Below, piece after piece: positions 31,615-41,978 of a stretch of DNA of 64,000 bases (positions are counted from its first letter, which is position 1; every line of letters begins with the position of its first letter). The notes below the pieces were generated by a model. The model was not told the DNA's origin and did no database searches. It was given only the letters and a program-made list of their open reading frames with translations. Source of the stretch: Hymenobacter lucidus (GTDB lineage: Bacteria > Bacteroidota > Bacteroidia > Cytophagales > Hymenobacteraceae); NCBI RefSeq assembly GCF_020447265.1, contig NZ_JAJADR010000001.1:1488001-1552000 (forward strand). Reading direction: 5' to 3'. Position numbers and translations under genes: made by a program.

Positions 31615-32169
31615 CTACCGGTCGGCGGCAGAAGTTGAGCCGCTCACTTTCTCAATTTCCGCCCCGATGTATTTCAGCAGCTCGTCCAGCTCGGGGGGCG
31701 TGCCTTCCTCGGCCTGCACGGTTTTCAGGCGCCCATTATCTTGCCGGATGCTGAGTACGGTGGCCGGCAAATCGAGGGAGCCTTGGGAATACCGCTCGTC
31801 GTAGGTGGCGAAGTTGAGGCGGCGGGCATCTTCCAGAATGGCTTTGATGGTAGCCGCGGGCAGTTTCAGTTCGTGCGCACCCGTGAGCGGCACGTCGCGG
31901 TAGCCGATGTAGGACACGCGCCCATCGGCGTAAATAGTGGCTTCGTAGTTGGGGCAGCGGCCGAAGCACGGGGTGCGCTTGAACACAATAACCGGCATCG
32001 AATCCACCTTTTTGGCGGCTACCGGCTGCTTCGTTACCACCTTCACCTTGGTTTTGGTGGGCGTAACGGCTACCATCTTGGTTTTGGCTTTCGTGGCCCG
32101 CAGGTTTTGAGCAGCGAGGCGGCCGGTGCCTAGCAGGGCGGCAAGTAGCAGAAGAAGAGCAAAGCGCAT
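31615..32169 (-). CDS. DUF6438 domain exported protein
   Basis: A 184-residue protein with a signal peptide (MRFALLLLLAALLGTGRLAA, cut near AQN), a Lys/Thr/Val-rich linker, and a C-terminal DUF6438-like domain with PVIVFKRTPCFGRCPNYEAT, then DGRVSYIGYRDVP and FATYDERYSQGSLDLPATVL. The CFGRCP pair could form a disulfide or bind metal. The function is unknown. It is downstream of yidC on the same strand, but a terminator separates them. Confidence 0.8.
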   Translation of the reverse strand: MRFALLLLLAALLGTGRLAAQNLRATKAKTKMVAVTPTKTKVKVVTKQPVAAKKVDSMPVIVFKRTPCFGRCPNYEATIYADGRVSYIGYRDVPLTGAHELKLPAATIKAILEDARRLNFATYDERYSQGSLDLPATVLSIRQDNGRLKTVQAEEGTPPELDELLKYIGAEIEKVSGSTSAADR

Positions 32170-32230
32170 AGCAGTGGGGCCGGCAGGATGGAAGAGGGGT
32201 ATAAGCTACAGAAAAAGAGCCACTCCGGAA

Positions 32231-32272
32231 AGCAAAACGCCTTCCGGCCGGGGGGCGGGAAGGCGTTTTGCT
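32231..32272 (-). terminator. yidC terminator
   Basis: AGCAAAACGCCTTCC and GGAAGGCGTTTTGCT form a perfect 15-bp stem, just after the yidC stop on the minus strand. The A/T-tract is inside the arms. Confidence 0.8.
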
Positions 32273-32290
32273 GTTATTACCTAGTCGGAA

Positions 32291-34159
32291 CTACGAGCGG
32301 CGCGTGGGCTTCTTGGGTTTGTCGCCTTTCGGCTCCCGAGGCTCTCCGTCACCTTTCTTGGCCTGGGCCTCGCGCTCCTGGGCGGCTTTCATGGCCTCGG
32401 CCAGGCGGGCCTGGAAGCCCGAGGGCTTTTTGTCCTTGTTCTTCACCTTGTTGGCTTCGAGCTGGGCGCGCAGCTTGGTTTCATCCACGAAGCTACGGGT
32501 GATGAACTGCTGGCCGAAGGTGACCATGTTCGACACGAAGTAATACCAGGTGAGGCCGGCGGCAAAGCTGTTGAGTACAAACATGTAGATAACCGGCATT
32601 ACGTAGCCAATCACCTTCATCTGACCCTGCATCTGGGTGTTTACCTGGTTGCTCTGCCACGTCATGAGCAAGGTGGAGGCCGTCATCAGCAGCGTGAAGA
32701 GGCTGATATGGTCGCCGTACCACTTGATGTAGAAGGGCAGCTTGATGAATACGTCGTAGCTGCTCAGGTCCTTAGCCCACAGAAAGTGCTCTTGCCGGAG
32801 CTCAATGGCGTTAGGAAAAAACTGGAACATGGCCAGTATAATCGGGATGGTAAGTATCGTGGGTATGCAGCCGGCTAGTGGGCTGACGCCGAAGGCCGAG
32901 TAGAGCTTCATCGTCTCGCTCTGCACCTTGGCCTGGTCGTCGCCGTACTTTTCCTTCAGCTCGTCGATTTCGGGCTTCAGCACTTTCATGCGCGCCTGCG
33001 ACACATAGGTTTTGTAAGTAAGCGGCCAGGTAACGAGCTTAATGAGCAGCACCAGCAGGGCAATGATAATGCCGTAGGAACCGATAAACTGCTCCAGGAA
33101 GTGGAACACGGGCAGAATAATGCCCTTGTTGACCCAGCGGAAAATGCCCCAGCCCAGGAACACGTTGCGCTCAAAGCCAGGCGCCACGTTTTCCAGAATG
33201 GGCAGGGAGTTGGGCCCGAAATAGTAGCGGAAGTTCGCCTTGCCGCCTTGCACGTCGGCCACCGGAATGGCCAGCGTGGTGCTCATCGTTTTCAGGAACG
33301 TCTTGTCCTCCAAATCAACCTTGGAGTTGAACTGGCCGGTGCTGAACTGGTTGTCGGCAATGATGCCGGCAATGAAGAAGTCGTGCTTGTGAGCGGCCCA
33401 CTTCAGGGGCTCGGCCACCTTGATTTCCTCGGGGTTCTCGGAAGCCTCCACCAGCGCGCCGTGGTCGTCGGTGGCCAGGTAGTGGTTGATGGTGGAGTGG
33501 TTGCGGTTCTGCTGGGCGTCCTGCTCGGTCTGGCGCACGTGGTCCACAAACGAGAAAGTGAGCGGCTCGGCGGCCAGGGTGCTGGCCACGCCGGGCATGC
33601 GCAAGGCATAGCCCACTTCGTATGAGTCGTCGAAGAGGGTATAATCTTCCTCGATGCTGCCACCGGCTACGGCGGCCGCGAAGGTCAGGCGCTGGCCTTT
33701 CCGCTCGCCCACGGTTACAGGCTGCACGGCAGAAGGCTGAAAGTAAAGGTCCGAAAGCTTGATGCTGCGGCCATCGGTGGTGCGGAAGCGGGTGTCAATC
33801 TGGGCGCTCTGGGCGTCAATCAGGTCGAGGGGCTTGCCGAAAAAGCTCTTGTACTTATTGAGGCGCACCGCTTCTACGCGGCCACCCTTGGTGGAGAACG
33901 TAACCGTCAGGTTGGCGTTCTGCAGTTGCACCTGCTGGGCCGTGCCCTGGGCGGCAGCCGCAAATGAGCCTAGCGTGCGGGCGGCCGTAGCCGAGTCGAG
34001 CGGGGCGGCGGGAGCTACACCGGCGCCGTTTTTAGCGGCGGCCGTCGTGGTGGCCTTGGCGGCGGGTTGTTCTTTCGGCGGCTTGGGCGAAAAGAAAAAC
34101 AGGTAGACGAGGAGCAAGGCCGAAATCAGAAACAGGCCGGTTGCTTGGTTTTTGTCCAT
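32291..34159 (-). CDS. yidC: Membrane protein insertase YidC
   Basis: YidC inserts membrane proteins with or without SecYEG. The 622-residue protein starts with an N-terminal helix (LFLISALLLVYLFFF), then a large periplasmic beta domain (about 60-345, with FSTKGGRVEAVRLNKYKSF). The conserved five-helix insertase core follows (FLEQFIGSYGIIIALLVLLI, TYVSQARMKVLKPEIDELK, PLAGCIPTILTIPIILAMFQ, YVMPVIYMFVLNSFAAGLTW). A basic C-tail (KNKDKKPSG, then AQAKKGDGEPR) is ribosome-binding-like. The start at 34159 (MDKNQATG) was preferred to 34243. A near-consensus promoter lies at 34212-34244. Confidence 0.97.
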   Translation of the reverse strand: MDKNQATGLFLISALLLVYLFFFSPKPPKEQPAAKATTTAAAKNGAGVAPAAPLDSATAARTLGSFAAAAQGTAQQVQLQNANLTVTFSTKGGRVEAVRLNKYKSFFGKPLDLIDAQSAQIDTRFRTTDGRSIKLSDLYFQPSAVQPVTVGERKGQRLTFAAAVAGGSIEEDYTLFDDSYEVGYALRMPGVASTLAAEPLTFSFVDHVRQTEQDAQQNRNHSTINHYLATDDHGALVEASENPEEIKVAEPLKWAAHKHDFFIAGIIADNQFSTGQFNSKVDLEDKTFLKTMSTTLAIPVADVQGGKANFRYYFGPNSLPILENVAPGFERNVFLGWGIFRWVNKGIILPVFHFLEQFIGSYGIIIALLVLLIKLVTWPLTYKTYVSQARMKVLKPEIDELKEKYGDDQAKVQSETMKLYSAFGVSPLAGCIPTILTIPIILAMFQFFPNAIELRQEHFLWAKDLSSYDVFIKLPFYIKWYGDHISLFTLLMTASTLLMTWQSNQVNTQMQGQMKVIGYVMPVIYMFVLNSFAAGLTWYYFVSNMVTFGQQFITRSFVDETKLRAQLEANKVKNKDKKPSGFQARLAEAMKAAQEREAQAKKGDGEPREPKGDKPKKPTRRS

Positions 34160-34211
34160 CGAAGGAGGGTACTGACGGGAAAAGGGTAAGGGCGCACCGC
34201 GCCGCGAAAGG

Positions 34212-34244
34212 CAAAGGTACGGGGAAAGCGCGGCTTGCCTCAAA
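34212..34244 (-). promoter_or_regulatory. Consensus Bacteroidota promoter of yidC
   Basis: On the minus strand TTTG is followed after 21 bases by TACCTTTG, matching the -33/-7 consensus TTTG-N19-21-TAnnTTTG completely. Transcription would start near 34205, about 45 bases ahead of the yidC ATG. Confidence 0.75.
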
Positions 34245-34454
34245 AATCCGGCGAACCAGCGTAAAGGTCGGGAAATGGCAAGTGAATATTCGTAAACCGG
34301 CGTATTTGGCAGAAGCCCCGAGGAAATGGGCGGTATAAGGAGTGTTCTGCCAAAAGGGCGGATTCACACGCTAAGAATCTGACTTGCTAAGTTCCGGTGG
34401 GTCGCGGAAAGCAGCTAGCAGAAAAGTTACATCGTGGTGCCCTACACTTCTTAG

Positions 34455-34871
34455 TTACGCCAGGGCCTTTTCGCGGGCCAATCGTTGGTACTTCTCCACG
34501 GCTGCGCCTTTTCCAGTCTGAAGTTCTGCCAGCAAGCCCGGGTCAACGAGGGTGGAGCAATGCTGGGCTCCCCACAGGATGAGTTTTACCATGATGGGGA
34601 CAATGGCCACGCCTTTTTCCGTCAGGCGGTAGGTAAACTTTGATTTCTTATCGGCGGCCACGGCCTTGGATACGATACCCTGCGCCTCAAGGCCGGCCAG
34701 GCGGTCGGCCAGGATGTTGGTCGCCATTTTTTCGGCCGACTGCAGGAATTGCCCATAGGTCGACTTGCCCGCAAATACCATGTCCCGCACAATCAGCAGG
34801 GTCCATTTATCCCCCAGCACGTCGAGCGACGTGCTGATAGGGCAAGTAGAACGCTGTTTTAGCTCTTTCAT
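34455..34871 (-). CDS. HxlR-family transcriptional regulator
   Basis: A 138-residue winged-helix protein. MKELKQRSTCPISTSLDVLG, then DKWTLLIVRDMVFAGKSTYG, is the family hallmark. The conserved Cys (TCPIS) can act as a redox or electrophile switch in relatives such as HypR and QorR. The region ANILADRLAGLEAQGIVSK carries the recognition helix and wing. It diverges from an NAD(P)-binding oxidoreductase, which it probably controls. I chose 34871 because the upstream ATG at 34913 would place a likely operator inside the coding region, but that start is possible. Confidence 0.88.
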   Translation of the reverse strand: MKELKQRSTCPISTSLDVLGDKWTLLIVRDMVFAGKSTYGQFLQSAEKMATNILADRLAGLEAQGIVSKAVAADKKSKFTYRLTEKGVAIVPIMVKLILWGAQHCSTLVDPGLLAELQTGKGAAVEKYQRLAREKALA

Positions 34872-34884
34872 AAAAAACGATTCA

Positions 34885-34943
34885 ACTTGCTTATTGCAAG
34901 TAATTTGTTCCATATTTGCACTTGCAAATCACAAGCAAATATA
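34885..34943. promoter_or_regulatory. HxlR-type operator palindromes and promoters
   Basis: Two related inverted repeats lie between the divergent genes: ACTTGC-TTATT-GCAAGT (34885-34901) and TTTGCA-CT-TGCAAA (34915-34928). A nearby ACAAGCAAAT adds a third half-site. A TATATTTG -7 box for the regulator is at 34936-34943 (minus strand), and CATATTTG (34911-34918) could serve the oxidoreductase. The shared ACTTGCAA core suggests one regulator binding two sites. Confidence 0.55.
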
Positions 34944-35044
34944 CGCGGGTTTTGCCCCTGTCGGTAGTTGCTTGGTGTAGTACTCTTCTCACCACATTGC
35001 CTTTTTGCCAACCACGCAGTAGTGGTTTTTAATTTCTGCTTACC

Positions 35045-35908
35045 ATGATTCTAGTAACCGGAGCTACCGGTGGCTTAGGCCACGAAACCATTAACTTCTT
35101 GCTCACGACCACCCCGGCCACGGAAATAGCCGCTCTAGTGCGCGACGTCAGCAAAGCTACCGACCTCGCGGACCGGGGCGTAGACGTGCGGCAGGCCGAC
35201 TACTTCGACTACCCCGCGCTGGTGCAAGCCTTTCGGGGGGCCGAGAAGGTGCTGCTGGTTTCTGCCGTGGCCTTTACCGACCGGGCGCAGCAGCACCGCA
35301 ACGTCATCGACGCCGCCAAGGAAGCCGGGGTCAAGCACTTGTTCTACACCAGTATCCAGCGCAGCTCCGATTTTGTGCTGACGGAGGTCACGGAAAGTGA
35401 CCTGGCCACGGAAGCCTACCTCAAGGCGTCGGGGCTGGTCTACACCATTCTTAAAAACGGCTATTACTTCGAAGGTCTTGCGTACCTGATTGGGCGCGAG
35501 GTGCCGGACGCGGAAATACGTTTCCCGGCGGGAGAAGGCAAGATTGCGCTGGTCACGCGGACCGATCTGGCCGCCGCCACGGCGGCCCTACTAACCAGCG
35601 AGGGTCATGACAACCAGGAATATACTCTGACTGGGAGCGAAGCCTATTCGTTTCACGACATCGCCCGGGAACTTTCCGACTTAGCGGGCCGGCCCATCAC
35701 GTACACCAACAGCGAGCCGGCGCCCTACATCGCGCAGCAAGTAGCCGCCGGCTTCCCCGAACCCGTCGCAAACTTCTTTGCCCAGTGGGGGGCCGCCACC
35801 CGGCACGACATGCTGGCTGGCACGCACGATACCGTCGAGCGGCTGCTGGGCCACAAGCCCACTTCGCTGCGGGAGTACCTGAGAACGACGTATTTCCCGG
35901 GTACCTGA
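35045..35908 (+). CDS. NmrA/QorB-like NAD(P)-binding oxidoreductase
   Basis: A 287-residue atypical short-chain dehydrogenase. The Rossmann motif VTGATGGLGHETI is at the N-terminus. The sequence continues RGVDVRQADYFDYPALVQAF, KVLLVSAVAF, and GVKHLFYTSIQRSSDF, a pattern typical of NmrA-like quinone oxidoreductase 2 (QorB) relatives. The usual SDR YxxxK dyad is not evident. It is divergent from an HxlR regulator, a common arrangement for quinone or electrophile defence. The pair lies between yidC and pyrG and is probably a two-gene insertion. Confidence 0.85.
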   Translation: MILVTGATGGLGHETINFLLTTTPATEIAALVRDVSKATDLADRGVDVRQADYFDYPALVQAFRGAEKVLLVSAVAFTDRAQQHRNVIDAAKEAGVKHLFYTSIQRSSDFVLTEVTESDLATEAYLKASGLVYTILKNGYYFEGLAYLIGREVPDAEIRFPAGEGKIALVTRTDLAAATAALLTSEGHDNQEYTLTGSEAYSFHDIARELSDLAGRPITYTNSEPAPYIAQQVAAGFPEPVANFFAQWGAATRHDMLAGTHDTVERLLGHKPTSLREYLRTTYFPGT

Positions 35909-36127
35909 CCGCCGCCCATCTCTCGACGAACTGCCGCCGGCGACAACTGTTCGTAATGCCTTAGCGAAGCACGAGCCACTGAACCAAGCCGGAGGTTTTC
36001 TCTATTGGTTTGACAACACCCATAGAGCGGATGACAGCTGGACATAGCTGGCAAAACGACTATGAATATCTAAAAAGGCAAAAACGGTTAGCCTATAGAG
36101 CCCCGGTTTGGAAGAAGAACCCGCTAT

Positions 36128-36347
36128 AGCGTGGCAATCCTTCTTCTGCGCGCCCTAGGCCCCACTCTTGCATCACGAAGCCCCGGTGTTTGAACAACAT
36201 AGCACCAATCTGGCGCGACGCGCCCAAAAGAAAGCCCTTTCCCGTAGCAACGGGAAAGGGCTTTCTAGGTAAAGGATGGGACTACCTTTGTAGAGGACGA
36301 ATGGCCGCGTCTGTGCTCGAAGCGCAGAATACTCGCCATGACAGGCT
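36128..36347. repeat. Dispersed hairpin repeat, copy 2
   Basis: The core is a perfect 16-bp hairpin, GAAAGCCCTTTCCCGT at 36230-36245 with its complement at 36250-36265, followed by TAGGTAAAGG. The flanks (GTGGCAATCCTTCTTCTGCG on the left, GTAGAGGACGAATGGCC on the right) are degraded forms of the ends seen in copy 1, so the outer limits are approximate. It fills most of the 444-base gap before pyrG, which holds no gene. The hairpin may also terminate pyrG. Confidence 0.6.
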
Positions 36348-36352
36348 TCAGG

Positions 36353-38017
<1,665 letters not shown>

Positions 38018-38260
38018 TCAAATATGTGGGCCGGCCGGCGCTTATCTGAGAATCTTGCGCCCGTAACGGTAGGGTAGGAGGGGCGGCGGCGCCGGTTTAT
38101 GGGGCGGCGAATTGTTGGCAATTGCGGCCTTAAAAAGCCTGGTTTTAATTAAATTATTACTTTAACTATTTGTATATAAAATGCTATTTATAAATTATAT
38201 CTGACAAGTATTGCAATTGCTGATTCAGGCTGCATATTGCGCGCCCCAAATGCCTCTGCC

Positions 38261-39613
38261 ATGCGCTACCTCCACACCTTGTTGCTGCTGATTTTCTGTA
38301 GTCTGGCCGCCGCCGCTTTGCCCGCCAGCGGCGACGACGACGACACGCCCGAAGCGGCGCTGCGCCGGGGCAAAGGTCCGCACTGGCTCAACCGGCTCAT
38401 TACCACTTCGCCTATTCTGCGCCAGCACCACGTAGGCGTTTGCATCACCGATGCCGCTACCGGCGAGCAGCTCTACGAGCTCAACAGTGAGCAGTATTTC
38501 ACCCCGGCCAGCACCATGAAGCTCTTTAGTCTGTATGCCGGCCTGCACCTGCTCGGCGACTCGCTGCCCAGCCTGCGCTACGTGGTGCGCCACGACTCGC
38601 TGCTGTTCTGGGGAACCGGCGACCCGACGCTGCTGCACGGCGACGTACCATCGCGCCGGGCCTTTGGTTTTCTGCAGAGCCGGCCCGAAAAACTGTTTTA
38701 TGCGCCTATTCCCTGCGTTGAGGCCTTCGGTCCGGGCTGGAGCTGGGATGACTACAACTACTACTTCTCGCCCGAGCGGGGGCCTTTTCCGGTGTATGGC
38801 CACACGGTGCGCTTCTATGCCAAAGCCAACCAGCCCCTGCACGTAGCACCCCGCATTTTCACGGCCCTCGTGGAGCCCGCGCCTCCCAGCTTTGCCAGCA
38901 CCGACCACGTGCGACGCTCGGTACTCGAAAACCGCTTTTACGTGCTGCCTTTCACCAAAAGCTGGATCGACGAAACGCCTTTTCGCACCAGTCCCGAGGT
39001 GCTGCTCAAGCTGCTCCAGGATACGCTGCGCCGCCCGGTGCAGGCGCTGCCCTGGGCGCTGCGGCCCCAGGATAGTGTGTACACGCTGCGCGGCCTGCCC
39101 GTCGATTCGCTCTACCGGCGCATGCTGCAGGTGAGCGACAATTTTCTGGCCGAGCAGCTGCTGCTGATGTGTTCCAGTCAGCTGGGGCCCGACTCACTGG
39201 ATACCGGCCGTGCCATTCGGGCGGTGCGCCGGCAGTGGCTGCAGGACCTTCCCGACGCCCCACGCTGGGTGGATGGCTCGGGCCTGTCGCGCCTGAACCT
39301 GGCCACCCCCCGCGACCTGACGGCGCTGCTCTTTAAGCTGCACCAGGAAGTGCCCGAGCCGCGCCTGCTGAGCTTATTAGCGGCCGGTGGCGGGCACGGC
39401 ACGCTGCGGCGCGGCTACCACGATGCCCGCGGCACCTGGTTCTGGGGCAAAACGGGTACGCTCACCAACGTGCACAACCTGAGTGGCTACTTGCGCACCC
39501 GCAAGGGCCGCCTGCTGGCCGTGAGCTTTATGAACAACCACCACGTAGTAGAAACCAGCGCCGTGCGCAAGGAAATGGAGCGGATTCTGGCCCAGGTAAG
39601 GGAAAAGATGTAA
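38261..39613 (+). CDS. D-alanyl-D-alanine carboxypeptidase (PBP4/peptidase S13)
   Basis: A 450-residue penicillin-binding protein of the PBP4 class, which trims or cleaves peptidoglycan cross-links in the periplasm. The signal peptide is MRYLHTLLLLIFCSLAAAAL. The active-site motifs are complete: SxxK as Ser84-Thr-Met-Lys87 (PASTMKLF), SxN as Ser292-Asp-Asn294, and KTG at 397-399 (GKTGTL). The ATG at 38261 was chosen because it starts the signal peptide. The 260 bases upstream are AT-rich. It is monocistronic. Confidence 0.93.
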   Translation: MRYLHTLLLLIFCSLAAAALPASGDDDDTPEAALRRGKGPHWLNRLITTSPILRQHHVGVCITDAATGEQLYELNSEQYFTPASTMKLFSLYAGLHLLGDSLPSLRYVVRHDSLLFWGTGDPTLLHGDVPSRRAFGFLQSRPEKLFYAPIPCVEAFGPGWSWDDYNYYFSPERGPFPVYGHTVRFYAKANQPLHVAPRIFTALVEPAPPSFASTDHVRRSVLENRFYVLPFTKSWIDETPFRTSPEVLLKLLQDTLRRPVQALPWALRPQDSVYTLRGLPVDSLYRRMLQVSDNFLAEQLLLMCSSQLGPDSLDTGRAIRAVRRQWLQDLPDAPRWVDGSGLSRLNLATPRDLTALLFKLHQEVPEPRLLSLLAAGGGHGTLRRGYHDARGTWFWGKTGTLTNVHNLSGYLRTRKGRLLAVSFMNNHHVVETSAVRKEMERILAQVREKM

Positions 39614-39732
39614 CGGGCCGCCCGGGTTAGCGGAAACAGGTCCGCAAAATTCCTTCGCATCGTCTTTTCACTCCTTCAGATAGCAGAACGCCGCATTCGC
39701 CAAAGAGAGGCCGGGCCCGAAAAACCCGACAG

Positions 39733-39740
39733 TAGTTTTG
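39733..39740 (+). promoter_or_regulatory. -7 element for the FG-GAP surface protein
   Basis: TAGTTTTG fits TAnnTTTG, about 140 bases ahead of the start codon. No -33 partner is seen. Confidence 0.3.
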
Positions 39741-39879
39741 ATTCATAATCAGTGGTTAGAAGCTGGAAAGCAGGTTTTGACCCGATTGTAAGCCACTTAC
39801 CGACACCGGTAAACGGCGCCAAACTACTTCACCTCTTTTCAGGATTCGGCTGGTGGCAGCCGATATATTCCCCGGTTGT

Positions 39880-41730
39880 ATGCTGCACTTCTCCGCCCTT
39901 CCCGTTGCCTCTTCCAAAGCGCGTCAACTCGCGCTGGCTGGTTTCGCTCTGCTGGCCCCGCTGGCTGCCTCGGCCCAAACCATCACCAGCTTTTCGCCTA
40001 CCTACGGCACGGTGGGCAGCAGCCTTACCATCACCGGCACCAGCCTGACCACGGCCACGGCCGTGCAGATCAACGGGGAAACGATGCGCATCACGGCTAC
40101 CAACGCCGTAGCCGGCACCATTACCGTAAAGGTGCCCGCCTCGGCCAGCACCGGCCTGCTGCGCGTTACTACGGGCACGGGTACCGTGTTGTCAGACAAG
40201 GGGTTCCGGGTAACGCGCCAGTCCACCTCGTTTAGCTACCCGGCCAGCGGTACGGCTACCGGCGCCGGCAACCTAGGCGACTACTCGACCCCTACCATTG
40301 CCGACCTCGACGATGACGGCCTGCTGGATATGATTGTGGGCTACGGCGACGGAGCCAACAATACCAACGGCGGCACCTTGCGCCGCTTCGAGCAAACCAG
40401 CCTCACCGACGGTACGTTCGGCAGCAGTGCCACCACTACTCCACGTACCCTCACGGTAGGCGCGGCGGCCAGTGGGGCCACCAACCCCGCCATTACCGTG
40501 GCCAACTACGCCAAGCCCTGGCTAACCGACCTCGACGGTGATGGCCTGCTGGATATGCTGGTGGGCGAAACCGGCGGCACTATCCGCCTCTACGAGCAGA
40601 ATTCGACGCTGTATCCCAACAACTTTGGCCCGCCCATCACTCTGTTTGCCAACCCCGACGCGACGACTCCGGCCAACCGCTACTACGCCCGCCCCACGGT
40701 AGTTGATCTGGACAACGACGGCCTGCTTGATATTCTGGTAGGCGCCAACGATGGTTTCATCCGGCGCTACGAGCAGAAAGTGGCCGGTGCCAATACCACC
40801 GCCAACTTTAACGACTTGGGCACGCTGAAAACCTCGGGCGGCTTGGCCATCGACGGTGGTGACGTATCGAAGGCGCAGGTACTCGACATCGACGGCGACG
40901 GGCTGCTCGACCTGCTCATCGGTAATGCGGCCGGCAATGTGTTGCAGTATGTGCAAAGCAGCGTTGGGGCTGCCACCTTCGACCGGGTGGGCACGGGCAG
41001 CTTCAACGGCATTGCCCTGGGCGCCGGCCAGTATGCGGCCCCGCTGATGGCCGATGTGGACAACGACGGCCTGATGGATCTGCTGCTGGGTAACTTCAAC
41101 TTGGCCTCCGGCGACATTCAGCGCTACGAGCAGTCGGCCAGCACGGCCACGCCGCTCCCGGTGGTACTTACCTCCTTCACCGGCCAGCTCGCTACGGCCG
41201 GCGCCACTTTGCGCTGGGTTACGGCCTCGGAGTTGCATAGTGCCGCTTTCGTGGTAGAGCGTTCTGCCGACGGCCGCACGTTTGCCGACATCAGCACCCT
41301 GACCGCAGCCGGCACTACCAATGCTGCTCACGCCTACAGCTACTTGGATGCGACAGCCAATACGCAAACCAGCACGACGCTTTATTACCGTCTGCGGCAG
41401 GTAGACCAGGATGGCACCACGGCCTACTCGCCGGTCGTGACGCTGACCCGGACCACTGCTTCGGCTGCCTCGACCCGCTCCCAAACGGCTTCGGCTTATC
41501 CGAACCCCTTTACGGAAAGCCTGTACGTGGTGCTGCCCGCCGGCTCGGAACCGCAGGCTGCCCATCTGGAGCTGGCTACGCTCACCGGCCAAGTATTGTA
41601 CGCTGGTCAGCTGCAGCTGAGCGCCGTGCCCCAGCAGCTCACCAACCTGCCCGCTTTGACGCCCGGCTTATACATTGTACGCCTGACCACTGCCAGTGGC
41701 ACGACGATGCAGCGCGTAAGCCGCCGCTAG
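39880..41730 (+). CDS. FG-GAP/VCBS repeat protein with T9SS sorting domain
   Basis: A 616-residue exported protein. After a signal peptide (LALAGFALLAPLAASAQ) comes an IPT/TIG-like Ig domain (about 35-115, with SFSPTYGTVGSSLTITG). Five FG-GAP-type repeats follow, each with a calcium-site-like DxDxDGLLD (DLDDDGLLDMIVG, DLDGDGLLDMLVG, DLDNDGLLDILVG, DIDGDGLLDLLIG, DVDNDGLMDLLLG). The C-terminal part (about 420-520) is a fibronectin/Ig-like domain, then a type A sorting signal (SAYPNPFTESLYVVLPAGSE). It should be exported through Sec, then T9SS, and end up on the surface. The role is unknown but may be adhesion. Confidence 0.88.
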   Translation: MLHFSALPVASSKARQLALAGFALLAPLAASAQTITSFSPTYGTVGSSLTITGTSLTTATAVQINGETMRITATNAVAGTITVKVPASASTGLLRVTTGTGTVLSDKGFRVTRQSTSFSYPASGTATGAGNLGDYSTPTIADLDDDGLLDMIVGYGDGANNTNGGTLRRFEQTSLTDGTFGSSATTTPRTLTVGAAASGATNPAITVANYAKPWLTDLDGDGLLDMLVGETGGTIRLYEQNSTLYPNNFGPPITLFANPDATTPANRYYARPTVVDLDNDGLLDILVGANDGFIRRYEQKVAGANTTANFNDLGTLKTSGGLAIDGGDVSKAQVLDIDGDGLLDLLIGNAAGNVLQYVQSSVGAATFDRVGTGSFNGIALGAGQYAAPLMADVDNDGLMDLLLGNFNLASGDIQRYEQSASTATPLPVVLTSFTGQLATAGATLRWVTASELHSAAFVVERSADGRTFADISTLTAAGTTNAAHAYSYLDATANTQTSTTLYYRLRQVDQDGTTAYSPVVTLTRTTASAASTRSQTASAYPNPFTESLYVVLPAGSEPQAAHLELATLTGQVLYAGQLQLSAVPQQLTNLPALTPGLYIVRLTTASGTTMQRVSRR

Positions 41731-41978
41731 TTCCGCGCTACCACCCAACGGCCGCCTGCTCATGCTGCTTCTTTACGGGGCAGCACGAGCAGGCGCCGCC
41801 GTTTCGGAGTAGTACAAATTGAGGTTGCCACAATAGCGGCGGTTAGGGAACGACAAGCCGGAGGTAAAGTGTCTGTTATAATAATGCGTTGAAAATCAGC
41901 GTCAACTACGGTTGTGCTGGGATGGATGGGCGATAATCGGTAGATTCAGGCCTGCATTCACTATTGACTAATAGTCCG

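Noticed and set aside
34872..34913. Extended N-terminus of the HxlR regulator
   Set aside because: The extra 14 codons contain a palindrome that matches the operator downstream, so this stretch is more likely leader DNA. It is not excluded.
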